A stretch of 64,000 nucleotides of DNA, taken from the NCBI GenBank assembly GCA_036736205.1, contig DAINMX010000007.1, forward strand, positions 1 to 64,000. The letters are read 5' to 3'. The translations under genes and the position numbers were made by a program. Under the pieces are notes generated by a model. The model made no database searches. It worked only from the letters and a program-made list of their open reading frames with translations, and had not been told where the DNA came from. Below, piece by piece: positions 24,159-32,668 of the stretch. Numbering within the stretch: the stretch's first letter is position 1; every line of letters starts with the position of its first letter. The stretch comes from XYA12-FULL-58-9 sp001798605 (lineage in GTDB: Bacteria > Myxococcota > XYA12-FULL-58-9).

Positions 24159-25217
24159 TCAGCCCTTACCGATCACACCCTTCTGCACCAGCTGCGAAAT
24201 GATGCGCAGCGCCTCAAGCCGATCCATCCCCGACAACTCCATGAGCTCATCGTAGGTTGATACGCCATCGACTTGGGCCAAAATGAAACCAGAGCGGTGG
24301 TCCAAGTCCAGCCAAATCACTTGCTCCGGTGGCACCAACACTCGCGGCACTCCCAAAAGGTCACCAATCTTCGACTCGTACATCCCCTTCAAGACGTCGC
24401 GACAACGTGCCCGCGCGACAAGCGCCAATTCGTGACCTGAATCTCTCTGCAGGAGCTCATCCGCAACGGCGAGCGCCCCCGTGAAGTCGTCCAAGTTCAA
24501 GAATTCCTTGAGGCGATTCTCCCCTTGAACGATCTCGGCAGGCGGCAAAGATGTCTGGCTCCGCTCGGAAGTCGGCACCAGCACAAGATCGAGCCCCCCG
24601 GAGCTCTGCGCCACCTCGATCGCCGGCCCCAATGCCGTTGCCCCTCCCCAAGGGCCGTCATCTGGTGACCGGGGCACAGCACTTGGTGACGGGGGCACGG
24701 CAATCGGAGCCTGCAACACTGCAGCCTGTGCCAAGGTAGGAGACCGTTCCGTCACGCCAGGCAGAGCAATGGGCGAATCGGTTCTGACGGTCGGAATCGA
24801 TGGCACCAAAGAAGAAGAATGCACCTGCACAACTGTTGGTGGATCGATCGCTGCGGACGGCATCAAAGGTGCCTGGGCTTGCGGTGCCAAAGGGAGCTCA
24901 ATCGGAGTGGGGAAACTGACCGAACTCATACCAGGCGCGATGGGCTCGAGAGTCGGCGCGATGGGCTCGAGAGTTGGCGCGGTGAGCTCAACCGCTTGCG
25001 GTGATTGACCAACACCCTTCTCCGCGTTGATCTTCTCAATGATGGCCGGCGCGACGCTGGCTACATGGTACAAATAGTCTTCAATCTGTGGATCCGCTGC
25101 GCCGTGTTCCTTGGCCTCCAGCCACTTGCGCGCTGCTCCTTCCAGATCACCTCTGGCAAATAGCTCCAACCCCGCATTCAGCAAATCTCCACCCACAGGA
25201 GTTCCCCTATCCGCCAA
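24159..25217 (-). CDS. DnaK-linked protein with N-terminal helical/TPR part and C-terminal winged-helix-like domain
   Basis: A 352-residue soluble protein whose start overlaps the end of dnaK by 11 bases, indicating translational coupling. Residues 1-65 form TPR-like helices (LLNAGLELFARGDLEGAARKWLEAKE). About 70-215 is Pro/Ala/Ser-rich linker with repeated TLEPIAP units. About 225-270 is again helical (FTGALAVADELLQRDSGHELALVARARC). The last 70 residues (SGFILAQVDGVSTYDELMEL then MDRLEALRIISQLVQKGVI) resemble the N-terminus of the J-domain protein at 27167. The shared domain and overlap suggest a partner of this DnaK. Function is unknown. Confidence 0.7.
   Translation of the reverse strand: MADRGTPVGGDLLNAGLELFARGDLEGAARKWLEAKEHGAADPQIEDYLYHVASVAPAIIEKINAEKGVGQSPQAVELTAPTLEPIAPTLEPIAPGMSSVSFPTPIELPLAPQAQAPLMPSAAIDPPTVVQVHSSSLVPSIPTVRTDSPIALPGVTERSPTLAQAAVLQAPIAVPPSPSAVPRSPDDGPWGGATALGPAIEVAQSSGGLDLVLVPTSERSQTSLPPAEIVQGENRLKEFLNLDDFTGALAVADELLQRDSGHELALVARARCRDVLKGMYESKIGDLLGVPRVLVPPEQVIWLDLDHRSGFILAQVDGVSTYDELMELSGMDRLEALRIISQLVQKGVIGKG
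24934..24975. repeat. 21-base tandem duplication in linker
   Basis: GGCGCGATGGGCTCGAGAGT plus one base occurs at 24934-24954 and again at 24955-24975, with a third partial copy after it. It codes the repeated TLEPIAP heptapeptide in the linker of the DnaK-associated protein. Confidence 0.85.
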
Positions 25218-27033
25218 GTTTCTGGATCACATTGTTGAGCAGAGACAAGGTGCGTTCCAACGGTTTGATGCAGTCTGACAGCTCTTTGGTGTCCTTCTGC
25301 AACATCGCATGACGGGCCCGCTCGAGGGTTTGCTCAGCCTTGTTCAGTGCATCAACACCAAAATCGGTGCCATCAATGATTGGCCGCGCCTGCGGTAGAA
25401 ACTTGTCGATCTCGTTGAGCAGGTTCTGCACTTTTTGGCGAACCTCATCGTTCCCCCCTGCGCTATCTGATTTCACCAAGAAATCCTGATTGCGTGCTGC
25501 CATCTCGCGGATCTCATCTTCAGTGAGACCACTCGACGCCGTGACCATGATGGTCTGTTCGCGCCCTGTCTCGACGTCCTTCGCCGAGACCCCGACGATG
25601 CCATCAGCTGTAATGTCAAAGGTCACCTCGACGCGGACTTCGCCCCGTGGCGCCGCACGCAATCCATCGAGGACGAACTCACCGAGAAGCTCGTTCTCCT
25701 CGGCTTGGCTCGACTCTCCCTGCAACACCATGATGCGTACCTGCGGCTGCCCGTCGCGAACTGTGGTGAAAACTTTGGTGGCGCTCGTGGGTATCGTGGT
25801 GTCCTTGTGAATGATGACGTCGAAGAGCCCACCTGCCACCATGATGCCAAGATGATGGGGCGTCACGTCGAGGAGCAAGGTGTCAATGGACCCGGTGGAC
25901 AGCAGATGCGCTTGAATTGCCGCCCCACATGCAACGACCTCGTCAGGATGGACCCCCTTGGACGGAGGAATGCCGAAAAAATCGTTGACCGTGCGCTGTA
26001 CCCTCGGCATCCGAGTCATACCACCGACAAGAATCACCGCGGCAATATCCGACTTCTTCATCCCGGCATCGTCGAGCGCTTGCTCGCAGATCGCGACGGT
26101 CCGCTCAATGAGATCGCCCACCAATCCGTCGAGTGCCGCTCGGGTGAGCTGTTTTTGCAGATGCAACGCCTCCCCTTTGCCCTTGGAGAAAATGAACGGC
26201 AGATTGATATCGACTTCATTCAATGACGAGAGCTCTATCTTTGCCTTCTCAGCGGCGTCACGCAACCGTTGCACAGCCATCTTGTCCTGTCGCAGATCGA
26301 TGCCGTGCTGCCCTTGGAAATCTTCGATAAGCCAGGCGATGATACGCTCATCGAAATCCTCACCACCAAGGAAGGTATCTCCACCGGTGGATAGAACCTC
26401 GAAAACCCCCTGGCCGATTTCCAATATGGAAATATCAAAAGTGCCGCCACCGAGGTCATAGATGGCGACTTTCTGCTCCAATCCCTTGCCATAACCATAG
26501 GCCAAAGCCGCAGCAGTTGGCTCATTGATGATGCGCAAGACGTCGAGACCAGCGATCCGACCGGCATCCTTGGTCGCTTGCCGCTGGTTGTCATTGAAAT
26601 AGGCAGGCACAGTAATCACGGCCTGCCCAACGGATTCGCCCAAATTCTCCTCGGCGACGACACGCATCTCATGTAGCACCAGGGAAGAGATCTCTGGGAT
26701 AGCGTATTCCTTGCCGCCCATGCTCAATCGGACGTCGTCGTGAGGGCCCTTCGACATGTCGAAGGACACCAGCGATATGGACTTCTGAACGTCCCTCGAA
26801 TCCCAACGCCGACCAATCAAGCGCTTGGCACCGTAAATGGTATTGCGGGGATTCGTGATCGCCTGACGCTTCGCCAGATGGCCAACCAGCTGTTTGCCAC
26901 TTTCCGTGATCGCCACGACCGACGGCATGGTGTGCTGACCCGTGCGGCTCGGAATCACCCTGGGTCCGTCATGGTCGACAATCGCCACGCAGGAGTTGGT
27001 GGTACCGAGGTCTATACCAATTACCTTGCCCAT
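25207..27033 (-). CDS. dnaK: DnaK-family Hsp70 chaperone
   Basis: The start at 27033 gives the canonical MGKVIGIDLGTTNSCVAIV; the frame extends upstream but without Hsp70 features. At 608 residues it is shorter than housekeeping DnaK. The nucleotide-binding domain is complete (VPAYFNDNQRQATKDAGRIAG, INEPTAAALAYGYG, IYDLGGGTFDISIL). The substrate-binding domain reads DVTPHHLGI...TIPTSATKVF. The helical lid is short, and the C-terminus ends NNVIQKLGG, without the EEVD-like or acidic tail. It lies between a J-domain protein and a TPR protein rather than with grpE/dnaJ, so it is probably a specialised paralogue. Myxococcus has such accessory DnaKs (SglK, StkA) tied to social motility. Confidence 0.9.
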   Translation of the reverse strand: MGKVIGIDLGTTNSCVAIVDHDGPRVIPSRTGQHTMPSVVAITESGKQLVGHLAKRQAITNPRNTIYGAKRLIGRRWDSRDVQKSISLVSFDMSKGPHDDVRLSMGGKEYAIPEISSLVLHEMRVVAEENLGESVGQAVITVPAYFNDNQRQATKDAGRIAGLDVLRIINEPTAAALAYGYGKGLEQKVAIYDLGGGTFDISILEIGQGVFEVLSTGGDTFLGGEDFDERIIAWLIEDFQGQHGIDLRQDKMAVQRLRDAAEKAKIELSSLNEVDINLPFIFSKGKGEALHLQKQLTRAALDGLVGDLIERTVAICEQALDDAGMKKSDIAAVILVGGMTRMPRVQRTVNDFFGIPPSKGVHPDEVVACGAAIQAHLLSTGSIDTLLLDVTPHHLGIMVAGGLFDVIIHKDTTIPTSATKVFTTVRDGQPQVRIMVLQGESSQAEENELLGEFVLDGLRAAPRGEVRVEVTFDITADGIVGVSAKDVETGREQTIMVTASSGLTEDEIREMAARNQDFLVKSDSAGGNDEVRQKVQNLLNEIDKFLPQARPIIDGTDFGVDALNKAEQTLERARHAMLQKDTKELSDCIKPLERTLSLLNNVIQKLGG

Positions 27034-27166
27034 ATTACCCACATCAGGGCCACTTGGCCCCATCAATGCCGCTCGGACCCGAGACAGCCCCTCGAGGTTT
27101 CCGAAACCGGCAGTTGGCATGGGACAGACAGCGCCTGCAGTCAATGCCCCCACTGTTGCTGTCCAC

Positions 27167-28507
27167 TTATCTCAGTCTCTTCATCAGGCGTTTGATGGAT
27201 TTTGTAACATGGCTGTCACTGGCATCCAAGGTCTGGGCTTTCTCCAACGCCACGAGCGCTGCCCGAAGATCTCCGGTGTTTTCCAACACCGCTGCCTTTG
27301 CGACATGAGCACTTGGCCGGTTGGGAGACACTTCGACAGCCTGGGTGGCGAACCGCAACGCCTCGCTGGTTTTGCCGGCTGCGAGCAGCTGTTCAGCTGC
27401 TCGCACCGCATACTCGGCTCTATGCGGCACCATCTCAAATGCCCGGGAGAAGAGCCGACCCGCATCGCCTGACTTGCCCGAAGCAACGGCGTCCTCTGCC
27501 TCCCCGGCAACCTGACGCGCCCTCTCAAGCAGAGCGCCGCCGTTGGCTTCCGCAAATGCGTTTTGATACCGTTCATTGGTCTCGTCGTAGGTCATGGCCA
27601 ACTTGAAGCTCGCGACCGCGGCGAAAACGTTGCCTCTGTTTAACTGAGCGAGACCCAACTGGTAGATCTCCTCGGCCTTTCGCTTTCTTCCACCAGCCGC
27701 TTGGCCGGCAGAAGAGGCGTGTTTGCTCAGACGTTTCGAGCGCCGTTCTTCAAGAATCTGCTGACGACGTTTTTCAAGCCGTGCCGCCTTGTCGTCAGCG
27801 CTTTCTCCCCGAGGTACTGTTGTTGCCCTCGTGGATGACGGTGCAGGACTCTGGACGGCCCCCGAGATGCCCTCGGATTTCTGATTCAACTCAACTGGTG
27901 GTGGGTGGGCGGCATGATAGCTCTTGCGGCTCTCCTCGCGACTGAGCGTGTCGTAGGCCAACTTCACGCCGCGGAAGATCTTATCCAAACGCCCCCGGAA
28001 CGAACCTAGGTCCCGGCCAAAGAAGCGATCCGGATGAAACGACTTGGACGCAACAAAGTAGGCACGCTTGACTTCAGCTCCAGTCGCGTCGCCACCGATT
28101 CCCAGAACTTCCCAATGAGTGCCAGCGAGACTACCCTCAGCCTTGAGAATCAAGAGGCGTTCATCGCGGGAGAGATCACACGCTTCGGTCAGAGCTGGAT
28201 CCTCGGCAACGCTATCCGCGATCACCCGCTGCGCCGCGGTATCGTCCGCCGACTGCCGGACTCCCTTGGGGCCTGTGTTTCGCCGTGCCCAACGAACAAC
28301 ACCCAGCTTCTCAAGGCGCAAAAGAGCAATGATCAGGGTGGTTTCGTCCATGGCGAGCAGATCGCACAACACGCCCGCCGGAGTCAGGCCATCCACCTGA
28401 GAGATGATAAAACCCTCTTGCGCGTTCAGCTGCAACGACTTCAGGTCGCTATCGGCCCGGAGAACAGGCGCGAGCGTCAACAACGATTCTCTTCCCAACT
28501 CAACCAT
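27167..28507 (-). CDS. J-domain/TPR co-chaperone
   Basis: A 446-residue protein with three parts. The N-terminal 75 residues (LKSLQLNAQEGFIISQVDGLTP...TLIIALLRLEKLGVV) are a helical, winged-helix-like domain also found at the end of the protein at 24159. A J-domain follows at about 128-195 (HWEVLGIGGDATGAEVKRAYF...) with the catalytic HPD at 158-160, required to stimulate DnaK ATPase. After a charged linker, about 290-446 are TPR repeats (AEEIYQLGLAQLNRGNVFAAVASFKLAMTYD and others). There is no Gly/Phe or zinc-finger region, so it is a type III J-protein. It lies upstream of dnaK on the same strand (133 bases apart) and is probably its dedicated co-chaperone. Confidence 0.85.
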   Translation of the reverse strand: MVELGRESLLTLAPVLRADSDLKSLQLNAQEGFIISQVDGLTPAGVLCDLLAMDETTLIIALLRLEKLGVVRWARRNTGPKGVRQSADDTAAQRVIADSVAEDPALTEACDLSRDERLLILKAEGSLAGTHWEVLGIGGDATGAEVKRAYFVASKSFHPDRFFGRDLGSFRGRLDKIFRGVKLAYDTLSREESRKSYHAAHPPPVELNQKSEGISGAVQSPAPSSTRATTVPRGESADDKAARLEKRRQQILEERRSKRLSKHASSAGQAAGGRKRKAEEIYQLGLAQLNRGNVFAAVASFKLAMTYDETNERYQNAFAEANGGALLERARQVAGEAEDAVASGKSGDAGRLFSRAFEMVPHRAEYAVRAAEQLLAAGKTSEALRFATQAVEVSPNRPSAHVAKAAVLENTGDLRAALVALEKAQTLDASDSHVTKSIKRLMKRLR

Positions 28508-28603
28508 TTCTAGACACCCAGAGGAGTGTCGATCGGCGCCCCACCGCGGTCAAGTGCGTTGATGATACGGATCCGACGGATCCGAGCGAGGGCCGCCACC
28601 GGC

Positions 28604-28966
28604 TCAAGGCCCGGTGTATACACAACGTGAGGTGCACGTCTCGTGCACCACAACTGCCGTCAGGCCCGGCAATAACAAAATCATTCGCTCCCACAGCCAC
28701 CCTGCCAAAACCTCACTGGTAGGGTTCTCCAATCCTCCGACCTCATTGAGGGTGTGGTGATCCAGCTGCACACGTAGCGGCAAGAAGGCCTGACGTAGCT
28801 CGTCGAAGTCGCACACCCAGCCGGTTTCGGGATCCACTTCGCCAGTCACGTGAATTTCGATGACATAGCTGTGGCCATGAAGTCTGCGGCATTTGTGCCC
28901 CTCGGGTGTCTTGGGCAAAAAATGGGCCGCCTCAAAACGCATCTCCCGAATAATCGTCGTACTCAT
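28604..28966 (-). CDS. queD: 6-carboxy-5,6,7,8-tetrahydropterin synthase (QueD/PTPS family)
   Basis: The ATG at 28966 gives the usual 120-residue length; upstream codons in frame are not family-like. Zinc ligands are His15, His30 and His32 (FEAAHFL; LHGHSY), with catalytic Cys26 in HKCRRLHGH. LDHHTLN and the C-terminal VVVHETCTS supply the remaining active-site His and Glu. QueD converts dihydroneopterin triphosphate to 6-carboxytetrahydropterin in queuosine/7-deazaguanine synthesis. The other que genes are not in the window. It is divergent from the secreted protein at 29118. Confidence 0.88.
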   Translation of the reverse strand: MSTTIIREMRFEAAHFLPKTPEGHKCRRLHGHSYVIEIHVTGEVDPETGWVCDFDELRQAFLPLRVQLDHHTLNEVGGLENPTSEVLAGWLWERMILLLPGLTAVVVHETCTSRCVYTGP

Positions 28967-29117
28967 CTCGCACTCATCTCGTTCGCGTTCTCTTCCTTTG
29001 GGCTCGGCCGATATCACACCGCAGGGGACTGGTGTCAAACGGTCCGCCTTATCTACCGCGCAAAAATGGCGAAAACCTACCATCACCGCGTAGACTTGTG
29101 GCCGGAGTGGTTCATCC

Positions 29118-30794
29118 ATGTGGACTCTCGCACTTTTGGTCGTCGCGGCACCGGCGTGGGGCGTCGAGCTCGATATTGATCCGACGCCGAGTGAGCTCGC
29201 GCTCGAAGGCACAGGTATCCCAAGCGAGGCAGCTCACCTCCGACCGCTTGAGGCACTCACAATCCATACCGATGGGCCCGGCAAGATCACCCTGCGATTC
29301 ATCGGCCTGCGTCAACGCAGCAATGGCCGACTCTCGAAGCCGGGCATGGCTGTCGTGTGGGTGGACGGCAAACTCCACAAGAAGGTCCAGCTGCGCAACA
29401 AACGCCAAAGTGGGTGGCGGGTGAGCGGAAAGAAACGCTGGATCCCCACACGTGAACGCCAGATCTCGATTCCACTCAAGCCAGGCACACACACCGTCAT
29501 CGTCCGCGTGCGCAAAAACGCCCGCATTGGCCTCGGGCTCATTGTCGAGGTCGACAATCCTTCCGCGCCCCCCGCAGTCAACGTTTCAGCCACTGAGCCT
29601 GGTGGAACCGAGTCCACCCAAAGCGATCTCGCCCACAGCGCATCCACCAAGTCTGCGAGCTCGAGTTCCGAAAGCGGGACCGAGCCCAAAACGCCCCTCA
29701 TGGCTGCAGACACCCCGCCACAGTTGCCAGAGCCATCCCGCGCAATTGCGAGCAGCCCGATTCGAATTGTCTCAGAGCCAGGAATCGCTGTGAGCGGCGC
29801 ACCATCCACACACACCATTCACGGTCCGAGCGGAGACGAAAAGTTCTATCTGGCGACCATCGACGAGGGTCTCAGCCTCGATGCGATGGGCCCAGGCTTG
29901 CTTTCGTTGGACATCCATGCGCACCGCCAGTCGGACACCCCTGACACTCTCAAAACCCTGATTGTCGGGGTCATGCTCGACGAAGTGCTTCTCAAGTCTC
30001 TGGCCATTGGCGAGGCCGCAGGCTCGGCCTACACCATTGATGGTGCCGTGTTTTCGCTTTCCGCCCGAACGACACAACGAGTGCCTATCAATGCAGGCTC
30101 CCACAAAATCCGGCTGACTCTCTCCGACACGGCGAGTGCTGGTGCATCTGTGCGGCCGCAGTTCGCCGGCACAGGCCGCTTCGACGAGCCGGGGTTACTG
30201 AGTGCCGAGGTTGCACGCTCTGACGATCTCCACATCGAAGCGCCACCGCCAGAGGTTTCCGGTGATGTCTCGGTCGCGATGCTGGGTGCCGGTTTTCTCC
30301 CACTCGAATTGTCCCACTTGGGATTCGCCGTCCGTGCCGAGACCGCTTTCGCAGTGCCCGTGGCGGGCCCGCATTTTTCCATCGGACTCGGCGTGTCCAT
30401 GGCCCGAGTTCATGATCCCCGCACCTACGCCGACCCCAGGGCCGCCAATGGCATCGCGAGGATGAGCTCGACACTCACCTCAATGCCAGTTTTGGCGGAG
30501 GCAAAATGGTCGGCGGCCATGCCATCACCCTTGGGTCTCGAGATCGGCATCGGCGGCGGTGCCTTGCTCGGCTGGATGGAATTGCGAGCTGGGGGCGTAA
30601 CCATTTCGGACAACAGTGTCACCGCGGCGGCCGTCGCCCAACTCACCTGGACGCTCCATATGGGTCCCGGTCAGGTGCTATTGCGAAGCGACTTCATTCT
30701 GGCGCATCCGTTTGCCGCAAGACAGATCGGCCTGGTTGATCCCAGTGGCGCTTCCTTTGGCCTCGGTTACCGCTGGATTTTTGGCGGCGAATAG
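29118..30794 (+). CDS. Secreted beta-rich envelope protein, paralogue A
   Basis: A 558-residue protein with a signal peptide (MWTLALLVVAAPAWG, cut before VELD). Two beta-sandwich modules, each with an AGTH/PGTH-type turn (IPLKPGTHTVIVRVRKN and VPINAGSHKIRLTLSDTASAGASVRP), are joined by a Ser/Thr/Pro-rich linker (about 155-215). The C-terminal 190 residues alternate hydrophobic strands and end GFGYRWIFGGE-like, which suggests an outer-membrane barrel or a surface beta-domain. The next gene has the same architecture and shared phrases, so the two arose by tandem duplication. No known family is recognised. Confidence 0.65.
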   Translation: MWTLALLVVAAPAWGVELDIDPTPSELALEGTGIPSEAAHLRPLEALTIHTDGPGKITLRFIGLRQRSNGRLSKPGMAVVWVDGKLHKKVQLRNKRQSGWRVSGKKRWIPTRERQISIPLKPGTHTVIVRVRKNARIGLGLIVEVDNPSAPPAVNVSATEPGGTESTQSDLAHSASTKSASSSSESGTEPKTPLMAADTPPQLPEPSRAIASSPIRIVSEPGIAVSGAPSTHTIHGPSGDEKFYLATIDEGLSLDAMGPGLLSLDIHAHRQSDTPDTLKTLIVGVMLDEVLLKSLAIGEAAGSAYTIDGAVFSLSARTTQRVPINAGSHKIRLTLSDTASAGASVRPQFAGTGRFDEPGLLSAEVARSDDLHIEAPPPEVSGDVSVAMLGAGFLPLELSHLGFAVRAETAFAVPVAGPHFSIGLGVSMARVHDPRTYADPRAANGIARMSSTLTSMPVLAEAKWSAAMPSPLGLEIGIGGGALLGWMELRAGGVTISDNSVTAAAVAQLTWTLHMGPGQVLLRSDFILAHPFAARQIGLVDPSGASFGLGYRWIFGGE

Positions 30795-30886
30795 TCGCCT
30801 GCTGGGCCCATCGCCGATCGACGGGGCAAACACAAAAAAGCATCACAAGGGTGTATCGGTCTCGACCAACGCTGTAACATGGGCCG

Positions 30887-32587
30887 ATGATCCTCCTACT
30901 TGTTGCCTCATTGGGTGCGGCCCCGCAGTGGGCCACACAAATGCAACTCAAACCCCAACCCGACGAGACCCGGCTGGCTGGTGCGGTTCCTTCCGAAGCG
31001 GTGATCATCCCCGCCAAACGAAAGACGAGTCTCGAGGTCCAAGGGCCGGGCATTCTGCGGGTGCGTGCCTGGGGACTGATGAAGAAATCGGGGCACAGCC
31101 TCTCGGCCCCTGGCTCATTGAGGGTGTGGGTAGGGACCGTGCGGCGGATGACTCTAGCGCTGTCTGACAAGGCGTTGGATGACGTGTCTGTCACGGGAAA
31201 ACCACGCTGGCGCGTCGGAGAGGAACGAGAGCTCAGCTTCCCCATCACTGAGGGGACACACACGGTTTCGATTCTGCATCAGAACAAAAAGGGGGCGATC
31301 GGCTACGCTCTGTTGGTGCAGGTTGACGTTCCAACCGTGGAACCTCCCACGGATGGCACCCAACCCAATCTCGCTCAGTCCAACGCTGGCGAGGTGGGGC
31401 ACCCTTCCGACGCGGGCGAGCCCACTCTCGTTGCAGGAGAGCCGAAACCGGCAGTATCAGATCCCGACATGGTTGATGCAGGGCCCGACCTGGCTATCGC
31501 AGAACCATCCCCCACCGCGGAGACGAACCGGCCGCAGGCCGAGCCGGGTCTGGTTTCCAGTCCCGTGACAGTGACGTCCGCCGAACCGGGACTCGAGATC
31601 GCTGGAGTGCTCAAGCGGCACACCATCACGGCGGCCGGCGGTTCCAACGAGTATTACCAGGTGGCTATTGATCCAGGTTTGGCGCTCAACGTCGTTGGCC
31701 CGGGCACTGTGCTCTTGACCATCCATGCCCACCGCTCGCAGATGCAACCGCAAACTCTCTCATCCGTGGTTCTGGGGATCTTGCTCGATGACGTGTTGGT
31801 GCAGACCCTTGCCCTCGATCAGCCAGCCTCAGAGGATTTTCGCACTCCAGACCCGAACTATCAATTGTCGCAGCCAGTCGCGGTGCGCGTGCCGATTCCC
31901 GTGGGCGCGCACAAGCTGCAGATGTCGCTCTCTGATACCGCGGTTTTGGGCGCGTCAGTTCGTCCTGATTTTGTCGCTGTCGGAAACGAGGAGCCCCCGA
32001 TCCTCGGCATTGACGCCGCTCGCAAAGGGGATCTGAGGACATCGGAGCGCCCACAGGGAGGAGTCAGCTTCGCAATACTGGGTGGCACCTGGGCCCCAAA
32101 CGCTTTCGCTGAAGTGGGAGGCGCGGGACTGTTCGAAGCCAATTTCGCCATTCCGATCTCTAGCTCGCAATTGTTGATCCACTTCGTCGCAGGTTATGGC
32201 ATGGCCGACGCTTCGCGCCAGGTGGCCGATTTCAACAGCCCCGAAGGCGTGAGCCGTGTCCGCATCGGGCTCACGACTGTCCCGGTGCTGCTCGGCGCAA
32301 CTTGGTCCGCTCCGACCCCTGCATCGGGATTACTTCTGGAGGTGGGCGCTTCGGGGGGTGCCATCTTGACGTGGGCGAAAACGCGGTATCGTCGAGTGGA
32401 CGCCGACTCAGGCCCGAATGTCACGCCAGCACTTAATGTGCTCGCAGGGGCTGGATACCGAGTTGGGCCGGGCTGCGTGCTCGCGCGCGTCTACGTCACC
32501 AGCGGAATACCATGGTCATCGGATAACATCGACGGCCTCGACCCTGGTGCGGTCATGGCCGCCGTTGGTTATCGCCTGGAGCTTTGA
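30887..32587 (+). CDS. Secreted beta-rich envelope protein, paralogue B
   Basis: A 566-residue protein with a short signal peptide (MILLLVASLGAAPQWA). It repeats the plan of its neighbour: a first beta module (FPITEGTHTVSILHQNKKGAIGYALLVQVD), an acidic Pro/Ala/Glu repeat linker (GEPTLVAGEPKPAVSDPDM), and a second module containing VGPGTVLLTIHAHRS and VPIPVGAHKLQMSLSDTAVLGASVRP. The last phrase is nearly the same as in paralogue A. A strand-rich C-terminus follows, ending AAVGYRLEL. It is 92 bases downstream of A and probably cotranscribed. Function is unknown; export and an outer-membrane or surface location are inferred. Confidence 0.65.
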   Translation: MILLLVASLGAAPQWATQMQLKPQPDETRLAGAVPSEAVIIPAKRKTSLEVQGPGILRVRAWGLMKKSGHSLSAPGSLRVWVGTVRRMTLALSDKALDDVSVTGKPRWRVGEERELSFPITEGTHTVSILHQNKKGAIGYALLVQVDVPTVEPPTDGTQPNLAQSNAGEVGHPSDAGEPTLVAGEPKPAVSDPDMVDAGPDLAIAEPSPTAETNRPQAEPGLVSSPVTVTSAEPGLEIAGVLKRHTITAAGGSNEYYQVAIDPGLALNVVGPGTVLLTIHAHRSQMQPQTLSSVVLGILLDDVLVQTLALDQPASEDFRTPDPNYQLSQPVAVRVPIPVGAHKLQMSLSDTAVLGASVRPDFVAVGNEEPPILGIDAARKGDLRTSERPQGGVSFAILGGTWAPNAFAEVGGAGLFEANFAIPISSSQLLIHFVAGYGMADASRQVADFNSPEGVSRVRIGLTTVPVLLGATWSAPTPASGLLLEVGASGGAILTWAKTRYRRVDADSGPNVTPALNVLAGAGYRVGPGCVLARVYVTSGIPWSSDNIDGLDPGAVMAAVGYRLEL

Positions 32588-32668
32588 CCCGAATCCAGCA
32601 GTTACCCCGCGCCGGTTCGATACGTCCCCGATTTGAGACGCCAGTACTTTGATCGACAGACTCCGATG

